Assembly: GCF_030818655.1 (NCBI RefSeq)
Contig: NZ_JAUTAN010000001.1
Location: 2,294,001 to 2,358,000, forward strand
DNA from: Nocardioides zeae
GTDB lineage: Bacteria; Actinomycetota; Actinomycetes; Propionibacteriales; Nocardioidaceae
Reading direction: 5' to 3'
Length of the DNA stretch: 64,000 bases
The notes under the pieces were generated by a model. That model had not been told where the DNA came from. It did not search any database and saw nothing but the letters and a program-made list of their open reading frames with translations. This document shows positions 16,580 through 25,192 of this stretch, piece after piece (the stretch's first letter is position 1; every line of letters starts with the position of its first letter). Made by a program: the position numbers and the translations under genes.

Positions 16580-17053
16580 GTGCGGATCGACGAGCTCAAC
16601 GCGCTCGACGCGGCGACGGCACGCGCGGCGCTGGCCCCGGCGGCCGACGTCGGCTGGTGGCTGGACGCGCTCGTGGCCGGCCGGCCCTACGCGGACGCGC
16701 AGGCGCTGCTCACGCTTGCCGCGACGGGGGCCGCGCGGTGGACCGACGCCGACGTGGAGGGCGCCCTCGCCCACCACCCGCGCATCGGCGAGCGGCCGAC
16801 CGGGGACAGCCCCGAGGCGGCGCTGAGCCGTCGCGAGCAGGGGGCCATCCGGAGTGGCACCGACGCCTCCGACCCGGCCGACCTCGAGCGGGCGATCGCG
16901 GCCGGGAACGCGGCGTACGAGGACCGCTTCGGCCGCGTCTTCCTCATCCGCGCGGCGGGCCGCAGCCGGCCCGAGATCCTCGCCGAGCTCGACCGCCGCC
17001 TCACGAACGACCCCGACCCGACGCCGAGCGCGCCGAGGTGCACGACCAGCTGA
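16580..17053 (+). CDS. uraD: OHCU decarboxylase UraD, C-terminus lost by frameshift
   Basis: Decarboxylates 2-oxo-4-hydroxy-4-carboxy-5-ureidoimidazoline to S-allantoin. Conserved active-site residues are present: AHHPRIG (His66) and SRREQGA (Ser83, Glu86). The in-frame product ends after LTNDPD with an unrelated tail. The expected last helix (AEVHDQLTQIALLRLKGM) lies in another frame and stops at 17106, where it would overlap uraH by 4 bp. The slip is in CCCCGACCCGACGCC (17011-17025), a CCGAC tandem duplication or loss of one C. The full gene is therefore 16580-17106. A real truncation would probably destabilise the enzyme; a sequencing error is an equal possibility. Confidence 0.85.
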   Translation: MRIDELNALDAATARAALAPAADVGWWLDALVAGRPYADAQALLTLAATGAARWTDADVEGALAHHPRIGERPTGDSPEAALSRREQGAIRSGTDASDPADLERAIAAGNAAYEDRFGRVFLIRAAGRSRPEILAELDRRLTNDPDPTPSAPRCTTS

Positions 17054-17102
17054 CGCAGATCGCGTTGCTGCGCCTGAAGGGCATGCTCGAGGGGAGCCCC
17101 AC

Positions 17103-17444
17103 GTGACCACCTGCTCGACGCACGTCCTCGACGCCGCCCGCGGCGTACCGGCCGCCGGCCTGGACGTCACGCTCGCCACGCCCGCCGGGACGACGCTCGC
17201 CACCGCCACCACCGACGCCGACGGCCGCATCCGGTGGGACGGACCGCTCGTCGCGGCCGGCGGTACGGCGCAGCTCGACCCCGCGACGTACGTCGTGTCG
17301 TTCGCGACGGGTGACTGGTACGCCGCGGCCGGGCGCGACACCTTCTTCCCCCACGTCGACCTCACGGTCGCCCTCCACGGCGCCCACGTGCACGTGGCGC
17401 TGCTGCTGAGCCCGTACGCCTACACCACCTACCAGGGGAGCTGA
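17103..17444 (+). CDS. uraH: 5-Hydroxyisourate hydrolase
   Basis: Transthyretin-like enzyme that hydrolyses the uricase product 5-hydroxyisourate to OHCU. 113 residues, normal length. N-terminal CSTHVLDAARGVPA holds the catalytic His, the middle has TDADGRIRW, and the C-terminus is YTTYQGS where most family members have YRGS; the Arg-to-Gln change is unusual. GTG at 17103 overlaps the frame of the corrected uraD. Two bases separate it from the uricase gene. Confidence 0.92.
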   Translation: MTTCSTHVLDAARGVPAAGLDVTLATPAGTTLATATTDADGRIRWDGPLVAAGGTAQLDPATYVVSFATGDWYAAAGRDTFFPHVDLTVALHGAHVHVALLLSPYAYTTYQGS

Positions 17445-17445
17445 C

Positions 17446-18366
17446 ATGGCCGACGGCGACATCGTCCTCGGGGCGAACCAGTACGGGAAGGCCGAGTGCC
17501 GCCTCGTGCGCATCGACCGCGAGACGCCGGTGCACCGCATCACCGACCTCACCGTGACCGCCCAGCTGCGCGGCGACTTCACCGCCTGCCACACCGACGG
17601 CGACAACAGCCGGGTCGTCGCGACGGACACCCAGAAGAACACGGTCTACGCCTTCGCGCGGGAGCACGGGATCGCCACCCCGGAGACCTTCCTCATGACG
17701 CTCGGCCGCCACTTCGTCGAGGGCTTCGAGTGGGTGACCGGCGGGCGCTGGGAGGCGCAGTCCCACGCCTGGGACCGCATCGTCACCGGTGACGGCGAGC
17801 ACGACCACTCCTTCGTGCGGCGCGGGGAGGAGGTGCGCACCACGGTCGTGCAGAAGGACGGCGACGCGACGTGGGTCGTCTCCGGGCTGAGCGGCTGCAC
17901 CGTGCTGAAGTCGACGGGCTCGGAGTTCTCCGGCTTCCCCCGCGACCGCTACACGACCCTCGCCGAGACCGACGACCGCATCATGGCGACGTCGGTGACG
18001 GCGTGGTGGCGCTACGCGCCCGAGACGCAGGCGGAGCTCGAGGGCCTCGACTTCGACGGTCTGCACGCCGCCGTGCGCGCCGCGCTGCTGTCCACGTTCG
18101 CCGAGGTGCACTCGCTGGCGCTGCAGCAGACGCTGTTCGCGATGGGACGACGCGTGCTCGAGGAGCACCCGGAGATCGCCGAGATCCGGCTGTCGTGCCC
18201 CAACAAGCACCACTTCCTCGTCGACCTCGCCCCGTTCGGGCTCGACAACCCCGGGGAGGTGTTCTTCGCGGCGGACCGGCCCTACGGGCTCATCCAGGCC
18301 ACGATCACCCGCGAGGGGCAGCCCGAGGTACCGCAGGCGTGGGCCACCGTGCCCGCGTTCGCCTGA
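17446..18366 (+). CDS. pucL: Urate oxidase (uricase)
   Basis: Cofactor-independent oxidase converting urate and O2 to 5-hydroxyisourate and H2O2. 306 residues, two tandem T-fold domains. Visible residues are the catalytic Lys in ANQYGKAECRLV, Thr in ATDTQKNTVYAF, the FxxFEW-type segment HFVEGFEWVTG, LKSTGSEFSGFPRDRYTTL and the late SCPNKHHFLVDLAPFG with the active-site Asn/His. No signal peptide. Separated by one base from uraH, so the operon order is uraD-uraH-uricase-allantoinase. Confidence 0.95.
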   Translation: MADGDIVLGANQYGKAECRLVRIDRETPVHRITDLTVTAQLRGDFTACHTDGDNSRVVATDTQKNTVYAFAREHGIATPETFLMTLGRHFVEGFEWVTGGRWEAQSHAWDRIVTGDGEHDHSFVRRGEEVRTTVVQKDGDATWVVSGLSGCTVLKSTGSEFSGFPRDRYTTLAETDDRIMATSVTAWWRYAPETQAELEGLDFDGLHAAVRAALLSTFAEVHSLALQQTLFAMGRRVLEEHPEIAEIRLSCPNKHHFLVDLAPFGLDNPGEVFFAADRPYGLIQATITREGQPEVPQAWATVPAFA

Positions 18367-18376
18367 GGGCGCGGCC

Positions 18377-19708
18377 GTGCGCATCGACGCCGTCCGCGGA
18401 CGGCAGGTCCTCGTCGGCGACGGCTTCCGGCCCGCCACCGTCGTGGTCCGCGACGGCCGGGTGGCGGAGGTCGCGGACCTCGACCACGAGGTGGCCGGCG
18501 TGGTCGTCGAGGCCCCGGACGCGGCGTACGTCGTCCCCGGGGTCGTCGACACCCACGTCCACGTCAACGAGCCGGGACGCACCGAGTGGGAGGGGTTCAC
18601 CTCCGCGACGCGGGCCGCAGCGCTCGGCGGGGTGACGACCCTCGTCGACATGCCGCTCAACGCGATCCCGCCGACCACGACGGTCGAGCACCTGCGCCTC
18701 AAGCAGGCCGCGGCCCGCGGGCAGCTGATGGTGGACGTCGGGTTCTGGGGCGGCGCCGTGCCGGGCAACGTCGCCGACCTCGCACCGCTCTGGGACGCCG
18801 GCGTGCTCGGCTTCAAGTGCTTCCTGTCGCCCAGCGGGGTGGACGAGTTCCCGCCGCTCGACGCCGCCGGGTTCCGGGCGGCCCTGCGGGAGGTGGCCCG
18901 CTTCGACGGGCTCATGATCGTGCACGCCGAGGACCCCGCCGTGCTGGCGGCCGCACCCCAGGAGCCCGGCGGTTCCTACCGCGACTTCGTGCGCTCGCGG
19001 CCCCACGAGGCGGAGACCGCGGCCATCCGGCAGGTGCTCGATGGCGCCCGCGAGACGGGGGCGCGGGTGCACGTGCTGCACCTCTCGAGCGCCCACGCCG
19101 TCGAGATGATCGCCGACGCCCGCGCCGAGGGGCTGCGGGTGACGGTGGAGACGTGTCCGCACTACCTGGTGTTCGCGGCCGAGGACATCCCGCACGCGGC
19201 GCCGCAGTTCAAGTGCTGCCCGCCCATCCGCGACGCCGGCAACCGCGACGAGCTGTGGACCGCCCTCCAGGCCGGCATCATCGACTGCGTCGTGTCCGAC
19301 CACTCCCCCGCGACCGCCGAGGAGAAGGGCCGCGGCGACGGCGACCTCCAGCAGGCGTGGGGCGGGATCGCGGGCCTGCAGGTCGGCTTCGCCGCCATGG
19401 CCACCGAGGCGCGGCGCCGCGGGATCCCGCTGGAGACGGTCGTGCGGTGGATGGCGCGGAACACGGCCGACCTCGTCGGGTTCACGCGCAAGGGCCGCAT
19501 CGCGGTGGGCGCCGACGCGGACCTCGCGATCTACGACCCGAGCGTCGCTCTCCGCATCGACGCGACGGAGCTGGCGCACCGCAACCCGATCTCGGCGTAC
19601 GACGGGCTGCGGCTCGACGGAGCCGTGACCCACACGGTCGTGCGCGGCGACCTGGTCGACCCGGCGCGCCCCGACCACACGTGGGGACGTCAGCTCGAGC
19701 GGGAGTGA
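18377..19708 (+). CDS. allB: Allantoinase
   Basis: Binuclear-metal cyclic amidohydrolase opening allantoin to allantoate. 443 residues. Metal ligands and motifs: VDTHVHVNEPGRTEWEGF, the carboxylated Lys in LGFKCFLSPSGV, His in IVHAEDP and HVLHLSSAHA, and Asp in VSDHSPAT. The GTG start (VRIDAVRGRQVLVGDG) is 10 bp after the uricase stop. Closely related dihydropyrimidinases differ around the Lys region; the neighbours make allantoinase the firm choice. Confidence 0.94.
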   Translation: MRIDAVRGRQVLVGDGFRPATVVVRDGRVAEVADLDHEVAGVVVEAPDAAYVVPGVVDTHVHVNEPGRTEWEGFTSATRAAALGGVTTLVDMPLNAIPPTTTVEHLRLKQAAARGQLMVDVGFWGGAVPGNVADLAPLWDAGVLGFKCFLSPSGVDEFPPLDAAGFRAALREVARFDGLMIVHAEDPAVLAAAPQEPGGSYRDFVRSRPHEAETAAIRQVLDGARETGARVHVLHLSSAHAVEMIADARAEGLRVTVETCPHYLVFAAEDIPHAAPQFKCCPPIRDAGNRDELWTALQAGIIDCVVSDHSPATAEEKGRGDGDLQQAWGGIAGLQVGFAAMATEARRRGIPLETVVRWMARNTADLVGFTRKGRIAVGADADLAIYDPSVALRIDATELAHRNPISAYDGLRLDGAVTHTVVRGDLVDPARPDHTWGRQLERE

Positions 19709-19726
19709 CCGCCGCGCTCCATCCCG

Positions 19727-20197
19727 TCAGACCGCCGCGTCGAGCCCCGCGAGCACCTGCTGCTTCGTGGGCGCGCCCGCCGCGCGCGTGACCTCGCGGC
19801 CCGCGGCGTCGAGCACCAGCGTCGTCGGGGTGCGGAGGATCCCCAGGGTGCGCGTCAGCTCCAGGTGGTGCTCCGCGTCGACCTCGACGTGGGCCACGCC
19901 CGGCACGACCTCGGCCACCTCGCCCAGCACCCGGCGCGTGGCCCGGCACGGTGCGCAGAACGCGGACGAGAACTGCAGCAGCGTCGCGCGCTCCCCCGGT
20001 GTCTCGACGAGGCCCGCGGCGACGACGGCGTCCCAGGCGGTGGGCCCGGTCGGCTCCGTCCCGGTGGGGTTCTCGGTCGGGGTGGCGATCGCCCGCGGCG
20101 TACGGCGCGCGGCGAAGCGCCCGTCGACACGAGCGCGCCAGGCGCCGAAGCCGAGCGCGAGCACGACGGCGGCGATGAGGATCACGACTCCGGTCAC
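19727..20197 (-). CDS. Membrane-anchored thioredoxin-fold protein
   Basis: 156 residues: a single N-terminal membrane helix (VVILIAAVVLALGFGAW), a Thr/Pro linker and a thioredoxin fold with active site FCAPCRATRR (CxxC). A cis-Pro segment (ILRTPTTLVLD) follows. It is expected to face the cell exterior and act as a thiol-disulfide oxidoreductase. The GTG at 20197 is chosen because it places the helix at the N-terminus; there is no clear ribosome binding site. Unrelated in function to the flanking purine genes and on the opposite strand. Confidence 0.72.
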   Translation of the reverse strand: MTGVVILIAAVVLALGFGAWRARVDGRFAARRTPRAIATPTENPTGTEPTGPTAWDAVVAAGLVETPGERATLLQFSSAFCAPCRATRRVLGEVAEVVPGVAHVEVDAEHHLELTRTLGILRTPTTLVLDAAGREVTRAAGAPTKQQVLAGLDAAV

Positions 20198-20243
20198 GGA
20201 GGGGACAACGGTGGTGCGGGTCGCGATGTTCCGGCCCGGCGCT

Positions 20244-20304
20244 CGGAATTGGGACGTCGGTGCGCCCCGGGCCGCCTCCGGCCCGCCCCATCCGCACAGT
20301 TCCG
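20244..20304. repeat. Intergenic inverted-repeat element (GAAnTGTGC/GCACAnTTC family)
   Basis: Bounded by CGGAATTGGGACG (20244-20256) and GCACAGTTCCG ending at 20304, about 61 bp in total. The termini and the CCGCCCCATCCGCACAGTTC segment match elements at 5.0, 33.8, 44.0 and 57.4-57.8 kb. It lies just upstream of the thioredoxin-like gene. Confidence 0.6.
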
Positions 20305-20340
20305 GCCCCGGGCGGGGTTCGGCGCCAACCGCCATCCCGC

Positions 20341-20385
20341 GTCGTGGCCCCAGCGCCATGGAAAACGGCCCGCTGGGGCCACGAC
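20341..20385. terminator. Perfect 15-bp-arm hairpin at the end of the DUF4259-like gene
   Basis: GTCGTGGCCCCAGCG (20341-20355) and CGCTGGGGCCACGAC (20371-20385) are exact reverse complements around a 15-nt loop. The right arm abuts the stop codon of the gene transcribed leftwards. Without a T-run it would be an actinobacterial-type stem terminator or another of the structural repeats of this window. Confidence 0.6.
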
Positions 20386-20856
20386 TCAGCGCGACCGCCC
20401 GAAGGGCCAGCGGCGACGCCGCGACCCCGGAGGCGCCGCGGGCGCCGCGGGCGCGAGCGGAGCCTGTGGCACCGGTACGCCGCGGGTGCGGTCGAGCAGG
20501 GCCCGCAGCTCCGCGCGTGCCCGGGGCAGGAACCCGGCGTCCTCGTCGTCCTCGTCCGCCTCGGCGAGCAGCCGTTCCCCGAGGACCCGCGCGTCTCCGA
20601 CGAGGCGTTCCGACGGGACCCAGTCACGACGCGGCCATCCGGACACGTAGGGGTGCTGCTCGATGCCGGTCGGATCGACGGCGTACAGCACGAGCGCGAC
20701 CGCGGCCGCCGGGTCGGCGGCGTCCTCCTCGTCGTCCCAGCGCGCCATCGCCTCGCGCAGGAATCCCTCGACCATCGGTGGCGGCGCCCCGGCCGCGTCC
20801 ATCGCGACGTCCGCCGCAGCGTCGCTGCCGAACAGCCCCTCGTCCCACGTGCCCAT
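20386..20856 (-). CDS. DUF4259-like hypothetical protein
   Basis: 156 residues beginning MGTWDEGLFGSDAAADVAMD, resembling the MGTWGxGxFxND start of DUF4259 proteins. A helical, acidic middle and a Pro/Ala-rich, Arg-rich C-terminus (PPGSRRRRWPFGRSR) follow. Function unknown; relatives are scattered in bacteria and some sit beside toxin-like genes, which is not the case here. The ATG at 20856 is preferred because it gives the conserved N-terminus. It is divergent from pucG. Confidence 0.68.
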   Translation of the reverse strand: MGTWDEGLFGSDAAADVAMDAAGAPPPMVEGFLREAMARWDDEEDAADPAAAVALVLYAVDPTGIEQHPYVSGWPRRDWVPSERLVGDARVLGERLLAEADEDDEDAGFLPRARAELRALLDRTRGVPVPQAPLAPAAPAAPPGSRRRRWPFGRSR

Positions 20857-20872
20857 GCCGCCAGCCTGACGC

Positions 20873-20932
20873 GAAACACACTGCCCCACCACCGAAACAC
20901 ATCCGAAACGGCCGTTTCTTACGGTCAGCCCC
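20873..20932 (+). promoter_or_regulatory. Purine-regulon promoter 3: phased GAAAC boxes, leaderless
   Basis: GAAAC occurs at 20873, 20894 (+21) and 20905 (+11). The last is the left half of the perfect 14-bp palindrome GAAACGGCCGTTTC (20905-20918). Ten nt after that box comes TACGGT (20920-20925) and, 7 nt later, the ATG of pucG. All three boxes fall on one face of the helix. Confidence 0.68.
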
Positions 20933-22207
20933 ATGACACCGTCGTCCGGTCCCCCTGTCCTCACCGAGCAGGTCAACCCGCCGCCGCGCCTGCTCATGGG
21001 GCCGGGTCCCATCGACGCCGACCCGCGCGTGCTGCGGGCGATGGCGGCGCCGCTCGTCGGGCAGTACGACCCCGCCATGACGGGCTACATGACCGAGGTC
21101 ATGGCCCTCTACCGCGGTGTGTTCCGCACGACCAACGAGCACACGCTGCTCGTCGACGGCACCTCCCGCGCAGGCATCGAGGCAGCCCTCGTCAGCCTCC
21201 TCGAGCCGGGCGACCGCGTGCTCGTGCCCGTCTTCGGCCGCTTCGGGCACCTCCTCGTCGAGATCGCCGAGCGCTGCGGCGCCGAGGTCCACACCGTCGA
21301 GCGGCCGTGGGGCGAGGTGTTCGAGCCCGAGGAGCTGGAGGCGGCGGTCCGCGCCGTACGCCCCAAGGTCGTCGCCGTCGTCCAGGGCGACACGTCGACG
21401 ACGATGTGCCAGCCGCTCGCCGACCTCGGCGAGATCTGCCGCCGGCACGACGCGCTCCTCTACTGCGACGCGACCGCCTCCCTCGGCGGCAACGTGTTCG
21501 AGACCGACGCGTGGGGCATCGACGTCGCCAGCGCCGGGTTGCAGAAGTGCCTGGGCGGCCCGTCCGGCAGCGCCCCGATCACCCTCGGCGAGCGGGCGGT
21601 CGCGGTCATTGACGGCCGCCGGCACGTCGAGGCGGGCATCCGCGAGGAGTCCGACGTCGCGCGGGAGCAGGGCGTGCGGATCGCGTCCAACTACCTCGAC
21701 CTCGCGCAGGTCATGGACTACTGGGGACCGCGCCGCCTCAACCACCACACGGAGGCCACGAGCATGCTGTACGCGGCCCGCGAGTGCGCCCGCATCCTCC
21801 TGTCCGAGGGGGTCGACGCCGCCATCGAGCGCCACCGCGTGCACGGTGCCGCGATGCTCGCCGGCGTGCGCGGGCTCGGGCTCGCCGTGTTCGGCGACGT
21901 CGCCCACAAGATGCACAACGTCGTGGCCGTCCACGTGCCCGACGGCGTGGTCGCCGACGACGTGCGCGGGGCGATGCTCACCGACTTCGGGATCGAGATC
22001 GGCACCTCGTTCGGCCCCCTCCACGGCAAGGTCTGGCGCATCGGCACGATGGGCCACAACGCACGCCGTGACGCCGTGCTCCTCACCCTGGCCGCGCTCG
22101 AGCAGGTGCTCCGCGCCGCCGGTGCTCCCGTCGTCGCCGGCGGCGGCGTCGGGGCCGCGCTGGAGTCCTACGCCGACACGGGCGCCGACACGGGCGACGC
22201 CGCGTGA
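20933..22207 (+). CDS. pucG: (S)-Ureidoglycine-glyoxylate aminotransferase, PucG-like
   Basis: PLP-dependent class V aminotransferase that moves the amino group of ureidoglycine to glyoxylate, giving oxalurate and glycine. 424 residues. Features: PPPRLLMGPGPIDADPRVL, the cofactor region LVDGTSRAGIEAALVS, DATASLGG, and the PLP Lys in SAGLQKCLGGPSG (near residue 205). Serine-pyruvate and alanine-glyoxylate aminotransferases share the fold; the assignment depends on allantoate amidohydrolase next door, with which it overlaps by 4 bp. First gene of a seven-gene operon. Confidence 0.88.
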   Translation: MTPSSGPPVLTEQVNPPPRLLMGPGPIDADPRVLRAMAAPLVGQYDPAMTGYMTEVMALYRGVFRTTNEHTLLVDGTSRAGIEAALVSLLEPGDRVLVPVFGRFGHLLVEIAERCGAEVHTVERPWGEVFEPEELEAAVRAVRPKVVAVVQGDTSTTMCQPLADLGEICRRHDALLYCDATASLGGNVFETDAWGIDVASAGLQKCLGGPSGSAPITLGERAVAVIDGRRHVEAGIREESDVAREQGVRIASNYLDLAQVMDYWGPRRLNHHTEATSMLYAARECARILLSEGVDAAIERHRVHGAAMLAGVRGLGLAVFGDVAHKMHNVVAVHVPDGVVADDVRGAMLTDFGIEIGTSFGPLHGKVWRIGTMGHNARRDAVLLTLAALEQVLRAAGAPVVAGGGVGAALESYADTGADTGDAA

Positions 22208-23478
22208 GCGCCGCCGAGGTGCTCGCGCGCTGCAGCGAGCTCGACCTGTTCTCCGCCTCGACCACGGGGCTCGAGCGCACCCACCTGACCCCCGAGCACG
22301 CGTTGGCCAACCGGCGCGTGGCCACCTGGCTCGAGCAGGCCGGGATGCGGACGTGGCAGGACGCCGCCGGCAACCAGTGCGGCCGCATCGAGGGCCGCAC
22401 CCCGGGGCTGCCGGCCCTCGTGCTCGGCTCCCACATCGACACGGTGCCCGACGCGGGCAGCTACGACGGGATGCTCGGCGTCGTCATGGCGATCGACGTG
22501 GCCCGCAGCCTCGCCGCCGAGGTCGCGACCTGGCCGTGCGCGCTCGAGGTGGTGGCGTTCTCCGACGAGGAGGGCACCCGCTTCGGCACGGCGCTGCTGG
22601 GCAGCAAGGCGTTCTCCGGACAGTGGGACGACACGTTCTGGGACCTCCGCGACCGCGAGGGCGTCACGCTGCACCAGGCCTACCTCGACTTCGGTCTCGA
22701 CCCCCGCCGCCACCACGAGGCGGCCCGCGACCCCGGGTCGCTCGTCGGCTACCTGGAGGCGCACATCGAGCAGGGCCCCTACCTCGAGGCGGCGGACGCC
22801 TCGCTGGGCTACGTCACGACGATCGCCGGCGCCCGCCGCTTCCGGCTCACCGTGCACGGGGAGGCCCGGCACGCGGGCGGCACGCCGTACGAGCGCCGCA
22901 AGGACGCCCTCGTCGGCGCCAGCCTCGCCATCACCGCGATCGAGCGGATCGCCCGCGAGCGGGGCGTGATCGCGACCGTGGGCCGGATCGAGGCCAGCCC
23001 GGGCGCGGTCAACGTCATCGCCGGCCGCGCCGACCTCAGCCTCGACCTCCGCGCGCCGCTCGACAGTGCCCGCGACGCGGCCTGGGACGTCATGGCCGCC
23101 GACATCGCCGCCACCTGCGCCGCGCGCGGACTCCGGTTCGAGGCCATCGAGACCCACGCGGCCCCCGCAGCGCCGTGCGCGGGCTGGTTGCAGCAGGCCG
23201 TGCGCGACGGCATCACCCGCACCGGCGACCCCGACCCCATGGCGCTGTGGAGTCGCGCCGGGCACGACGCCATGGCGGTCGCCCGCGTCACCGACATCGG
23301 GATGCTCTTCCTCCGCTGCTTCGACGGCATCAGCCACCACCCGGGCGAGGACGTCCGCGAGGTCGACGTCGCCGCCGGGCTCGTCGCCCTCGAGGAGGCG
23401 GTGCGCTCCGCCGTCCGCGCGTACGACGCGGGAGCGACCACCGCCGTGCCCTCGCCCGCCGTCGGACTGGGGGTGTGA
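22204..23478 (+). CDS. allC: Allantoate amidohydrolase
   Basis: M20-family metal-dependent amidohydrolase releasing ammonia and CO2 from allantoate to give ureidoglycine. 424 residues. Metal ligands are in LGSHIDTVPDAGSYDG, FSDEEGTRFGTALLGS and EAHIEQGPYLE; the dimerisation insert and the late GHDAMAVARVTDIGM follow. N-carbamoyl-amino-acid hydrolases are close relatives, but the operon settles the role. GTG at 22204 overlaps the pucG stop (GTGA) and its own stop overlaps the regulator gene. Confidence 0.92.
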   Translation: MSAAEVLARCSELDLFSASTTGLERTHLTPEHALANRRVATWLEQAGMRTWQDAAGNQCGRIEGRTPGLPALVLGSHIDTVPDAGSYDGMLGVVMAIDVARSLAAEVATWPCALEVVAFSDEEGTRFGTALLGSKAFSGQWDDTFWDLRDREGVTLHQAYLDFGLDPRRHHEAARDPGSLVGYLEAHIEQGPYLEAADASLGYVTTIAGARRFRLTVHGEARHAGGTPYERRKDALVGASLAITAIERIARERGVIATVGRIEASPGAVNVIAGRADLSLDLRAPLDSARDAAWDVMAADIAATCAARGLRFEAIETHAAPAAPCAGWLQQAVRDGITRTGDPDPMALWSRAGHDAMAVARVTDIGMLFLRCFDGISHHPGEDVREVDVAAGLVALEEAVRSAVRAYDAGATTAVPSPAVGLGV

Positions 23479-24299
23479 GCGCCGTGCGCATCGACGAGCG
23501 GATCGCGACCCACCGCGGAGCCCTGTCCCCGCAGGAGCGGCGGGCGGCCGACACCCTCCTCGAGCACCTCGACGACCTCGCGACCTACCGGGCGGCCGAG
23601 CTCGCCGACCTGGCCGGGGTCTCGAAGGCCACGATGAGCCGACTGTTCCGCAGCCTCGGCTACAGCGACTTCGACGAGGTGCGCGAGCACCTCCGCGCGA
23701 TCCGTGCGGTCGGGGAGCCGCGGGCGACCGACGGCCCGGCGAGCCTGCCGGTCCACGCGCGGGCGGAGGCGGCGGCCATCGCCGCGGCCCTGTCCCGCCC
23801 GGCGATCGCCGACGCCGTCGCCGCGCTCGCGGACGCCGCCCACGTCCACGTGGTCGGCTGGCGCAACAGCCACGTCGTCGCGCTCCACCTGCGCCAGCAG
23901 CTCGTGCAGGCCCGCCCCCACGTCCGCCTCGCGCCGGCGCCGGGCCAGGTGATGGGCGAGGAGCTCGCCGACGTCGAGCCCGGCGACGTCGTCGTGGTCG
24001 TCGGGTTCCGGCGCCGCCCGTCCGGCTTCGGCGCCTTCCTCACCGAGGCCACCCGCACGGGGGCCCGGGTGGTGCTCGTCGGCGACCCCAGCGCCGCGGA
24101 GCACCTGGGCCGCATCGGCCGCTCCGGCATCTGGGTGGAGTGCCCGGTCAGCACCGACCTGTCCTTCGACTCCTACGCCGCCGCGATGAGCCTCGTCGCC
24201 GTCCTCGCCGACGGGGTGCTCGCGCGCCGCGGTGCCGCCGGGCGGGAGCGCGTCACCAGCATCTCGGCGACCTACCAGCGCCTGGCGGAGGTGGAGTGA
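23475..24299 (+). CDS. MurR/RpiR family transcriptional regulator
   Basis: 274 residues: an N-terminal helix-turn-helix (HTH_6) with [29 protein letters not shown] and a C-terminal SIS phosphosugar-type domain ([19 protein letters not shown] to [10 protein letters not shown]). As the only regulator gene in the purine region, it is the best candidate for binding the GAAAC boxes before all four units; its ligand could be a pathway ureide (inference). GTG at 23475 overlaps allC by 4 bp; GTG at 23484 is an alternative. Confidence 0.88.
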   Translation: MSAVRIDERIATHRGALSPQERRAADTLLEHLDDLATYRAAELADLAGVSKATMSRLFRSLGYSDFDEVREHLRAIRAVGEPRATDGPASLPVHARAEAAAIAAALSRPAIADAVAALADAAHVHVVGWRNSHVVALHLRQQLVQARPHVRLAPAPGQVMGEELADVEPGDVVVVVGFRRRPSGFGAFLTEATRTGARVVLVGDPSAAEHLGRIGRSGIWVECPVSTDLSFDSYAAAMSLVAVLADGVLARRGAAGRERVTSISATYQRLAEVE

Positions 24300-25192
24300 T
24301 GGACCTCGCCGAGCTGCGGGGCGTGCGCGTCCCGCGCACCCTCGACGAGGCGTGGCTGCAGCCCGGGGAGTCGTGGCTCGCGGGCGGGTCGTGGCTCTAC
24401 TCCACGCCGCAGCCGCACCTGCGCGGCCTCGTGGACCTCACCGGCCTGGGCTGGTCGGCCGTGGAGCCGATCCCGGCGCCGACCCCGGAGCCACACTCCG
24501 ACGAGCCGGGCGCCGACGAGCCGGGCCTGCGCATCGGCGCGACCTGCACCGTCGCCGCGCTCCTCGCCGCCACCGCGCCCTGGGTCGCGGACCCGCGCCG
24601 CGCCAGCGTCGCCGCCCTGGCGCGGCGGTGCGCCGACGCCTTCCTCATGTCGTTCAAGGTGCAGGAGGTCGCGACCGTCGGCGGCAACGTCTGCCTCGGC
24701 CTGCCGGCGGGCGCGATGACGTCCTTGGCCGTCGCCCTCGACGCGCGGGCGACCCTGCTGACGGCCGATGGCGGTGCCCGCGTCGTACCGGTCGCCGACC
24801 TCGTCACCGGACCCGGCCGCACCGACCGGCGCCCCGACGAGCTGCTCCGCGGGCTCGAGGTCGACGCGGCGGCGCTGACCGCGACGTACGCCGTCCGCAC
24901 CCTCTCCCTCACCCCGGTCGGCCGCTCCGCCGCCGTCGTGATCGGGCGCCTCGACGCGCCGTCCGGCGCCTGCACGGTCAGCGTGACCGCTGCGACCGAC
25001 CGCCCCGTCGTGCTGCGCTTCGGCGCCCTGCCCGGCGTCGACGAGCTCGCCGCGGCGGTGGCGGGGATCGCGGAGGAGCGGTGGTACGACGACCCCCACG
25101 GCGCCCCCGACTGGCGCGCCCAACTGGCCGGCGTCCTCGCCCGCGAGGTGCTCGACGAGCTGCACGCCGGCACGCGGGAGGTCGCCGCGTGA
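24299..25192 (+). CDS. Xanthine dehydrogenase FAD-binding subunit
   Basis: Small-to-medium FAD subunit of a molybdenum hydroxylase, carrying electrons from the iron-sulfur centres. 297 residues. The FAD loop is recognisable in [12 protein letters not shown] and in [22 protein letters not shown]; the C-terminal CO-dehydrogenase flavoprotein domain follows. An acidic, proline-rich insert ([14 protein letters not shown]) lies near residue 70. The start overlaps the regulator stop (TGATG), and its stop overlaps the large subunit gene by 4 bp. Confidence 0.88.
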   Translation: MDLAELRGVRVPRTLDEAWLQPGESWLAGGSWLYSTPQPHLRGLVDLTGLGWSAVEPIPAPTPEPHSDEPGADEPGLRIGATCTVAALLAATAPWVADPRRASVAALARRCADAFLMSFKVQEVATVGGNVCLGLPAGAMTSLAVALDARATLLTADGGARVVPVADLVTGPGRTDRRPDELLRGLEVDAAALTATYAVRTLSLTPVGRSAAVVIGRLDAPSGACTVSVTAATDRPVVLRFGALPGVDELAAAVAGIAEERWYDDPHGAPDWRAQLAGVLAREVLDELHAGTREVAA

